Of a DNA stretch of 64,000 nucleotides, positions 62,501 through 64,000 are shown one piece after another. Source of the stretch: Centropus unirufus (taxonomy: Eukaryota; Chordata; Aves; Cuculiformes; Centropidae). A program made the translations under genes and the position numbers. The notes under the pieces are model-generated. The model made no database searches. It saw only the letters and a list, made by a program, of their open reading frames with translations, and was not told the DNA's origin. The stretch lies in the NCBI GenBank assembly GCA_013397695.1, contig VYZI01000105.1, forward strand, positions 336,737 to 400,736. Direction: 5' to 3'. The first letter of the stretch is position 1. Each line of letters begins with the position of its first letter.

Positions 62501-64000
62501 ACCAAACCAAAAAAGCTTGCTTCACTGTTAACAGATTTTTGAAGTCTGTGTAGGGGCTTGAAAACTGGCATTTTTCCTCCTATTTGACCTGTGAATTTTG
62601 CCTCAAAGTCCCCGGAAAATTATGGATTTTCAGACAATTTCTTAACTCCCCAGGAGAAGACGCAAGCTGCAAGTTACTCCATTTCCACCAAGTAGTTGCT
62701 AAGTCCCCACAATCACTACATGCACACCCATGAGGTCACAGGTACCCTTCCCATGTGTTTCATGCTAGAAATCCGAAGAAAAACTGTTTTTCCAAGGCTT
62801 GTCCAATAGCTTGGTGGTACTTAGCTATTTGAAAAAGAAGGAAGAGACACAAATGGATCATTGTAATAAATTATCAAAGAGGGTTTGGTTAAAAGAGCAA
62901 GAGAAGCCAGAGCAAAGGTAACAATAGGTTAGATGTGTATAAAGAAGACTGAAATTATTTAGGTGCTGGGGCAACAGAGTTCCTTATATGAGGAAGGTTT
63001 GGTACAGCACCCATCCAACACTGATTGTAGGTGTCTTCCATCTATATTCCTTTACCATCACCAGGTACGAGTGCTAGCTTGTAATCATCAATATGTAGAT
63101 GTAGGTCTCTACTTGAGCTGGGAACCTAATTATGCATTATCATATTCTCTGCAATCAGATGGCTTTACAATTTCTTCCACAAGATCCCTGGTTTCTTCAA
63201 AAGAAAGCAGATCACATTTGAAAATATATCAGGGACATGCATTAAAAGGTCTTTTGTCTGTTGGATCCTCATAATACTATTCTCAGAATGTAAAATTCAA
63301 GGAAACAGGAAATTGCGCAAGCCTTCCATTTTCACTGCTTATCACTGTTCCTTGATTTGTTTCCCTTAGCTTCCTCCTTTTTATTCTCTTGCACATGGTT
63401 TGACAGCTTTGGAACCAGTCATCCTAGAACCTGTGCCTGTTGAAGAATTGGTTTAAAGTGTGATGCCATGGATCTATTCTGAAGAAATATCTCCCTTTAC
63501 TCCTATTGTTGCAGTAAAATCTTTATTCCAAAGCCATTAACTTAATGATATGGAAGAGAATACTCAGAGACAAAACCAAACATGCACAAACAAGATGTTC
63601 TTGAAATAGCTTTTCAATTTATCATCCCAAGACTCTGACGAGAAGCCTGTATTGACTGTATATACTCCAATAAGGTAACAATGCAATATAAATACTGCAA
63701 GTACAGTTACACAGACTCATGCATTATGCTTTTAAAACTATATTTATGTTTCTGGGACAACAACAAAGGTGTATATTGGCTTTTTGCCACTTTCTGCTCC
63801 CTGTAAAATTATCTTAGGGGATATGTGCATGCAGATATTTCAAAAGACTCTCCGAAAGAACAGATTAAAGGAACCTAGAGAGAACAGACAAAGTATTTTA
63901 GAAAGAAATGTGTGTAATTCTATTTCTATTAAAACTAGAAAAGGTTCAAAGTAGACTAAAAAGGTGATACAATCTCAGGAACAACTTGGATCTAAGGAAC
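59554..64000. other. Unique AT-rich DNA to window end, no gene seen
   Basis: About 4.4 kb with no recognisable gene or transposon. Features are a poly-T tract near 60873-60888 within a T/G-rich run and a short (AT)n at 62484-62498. A 103-codon plus frame at 62963-63274 has no recognisable domain. Sequence continues past the edge without a recognisable element being cut. Confidence 0.5.
62484..62498. repeat. Short (AT)n microsatellite
   Basis: Fifteen bases of alternating A and T follow TTTTGTGA and precede AAACCAAACC. It is too short to be notable. Confidence 0.9.

Noticed and set aside
1..64000. CRISPR arrays, operons, ribosome binding sites, bacterial or phage features
   Set aside because: The repeat content (CR1, avian LTRs) and dense stops mark vertebrate nuclear DNA, so these feature types do not apply.

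Overview
This window looks like bird nuclear DNA. The main evidence is repeated insertions of CR1-type non-LTR retrotransposons, several of which end in the diagnostic octamer tail (ATTCTATG)n after a conserved GGTCCCTTC...CCAAACC block. There are also several solitary LTRs of the ERVL-like kind that are common in bird genomes. By eye the background is AT-rich, with many short A or T runs, few CpGs and dense stop codons in all frames. I did not try to name a species; the LTR types suggest a neognath bird. All family assignments come from remembered consensus features and no database was searched.

I found no host protein-coding gene, tRNA, rRNA, CRISPR array or operon. The open reading frames present are short, lack recognisable domains and have no convincing exon-intron context, apart from a few that are decayed CR1 ORF2 remnants. 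The window is therefore best read as intergenic sequence (a gene desert) or the inside of a very large intron.

Layout: 1-7.9 kb is unique AT-rich DNA with a GATC palindrome cluster (about 1.35 kb) and one solo LTR on the minus strand (1.7-2.3 kb). 7.9-14.3 kb holds a minus CR1, a plus-strand LTR of the same family as the first (10.2-10.8 kb) and two plus CR1 pieces. 18.5-25.0 kb holds three plus CR1 copies. 25-37 kb is nearly repeat-free apart from a perfect 13-copy hexamer array (32.97-33.05 kb). 37.6-50.1 kb holds an old minus CR1, an old plus LTR (39.5-40.3 kb), a CR1 that keeps a piece of its reverse-transcriptase ORF (43.4-44.1 kb), a doubtful CR1 (48.1-48.3 kb) and a CR1 of another subfamily (49.6-50.0 kb). 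51-56.3 kb holds three minus CR1 copies and a doubtful LTR-like stretch (54.3-55.0 kb). 58.9-59.55 kb is a GC-rich LTR on the minus strand, and the remainder is unique.

I found no sign of a new multi-gene system. The items most worth a second look are the palindrome cluster, the pure hexamer array, a CR1 lacking its 3' end, the long chance-like ORF in the GC-rich LTR, and the unexplained 161-codon ORF at 23.1-23.6 kb.
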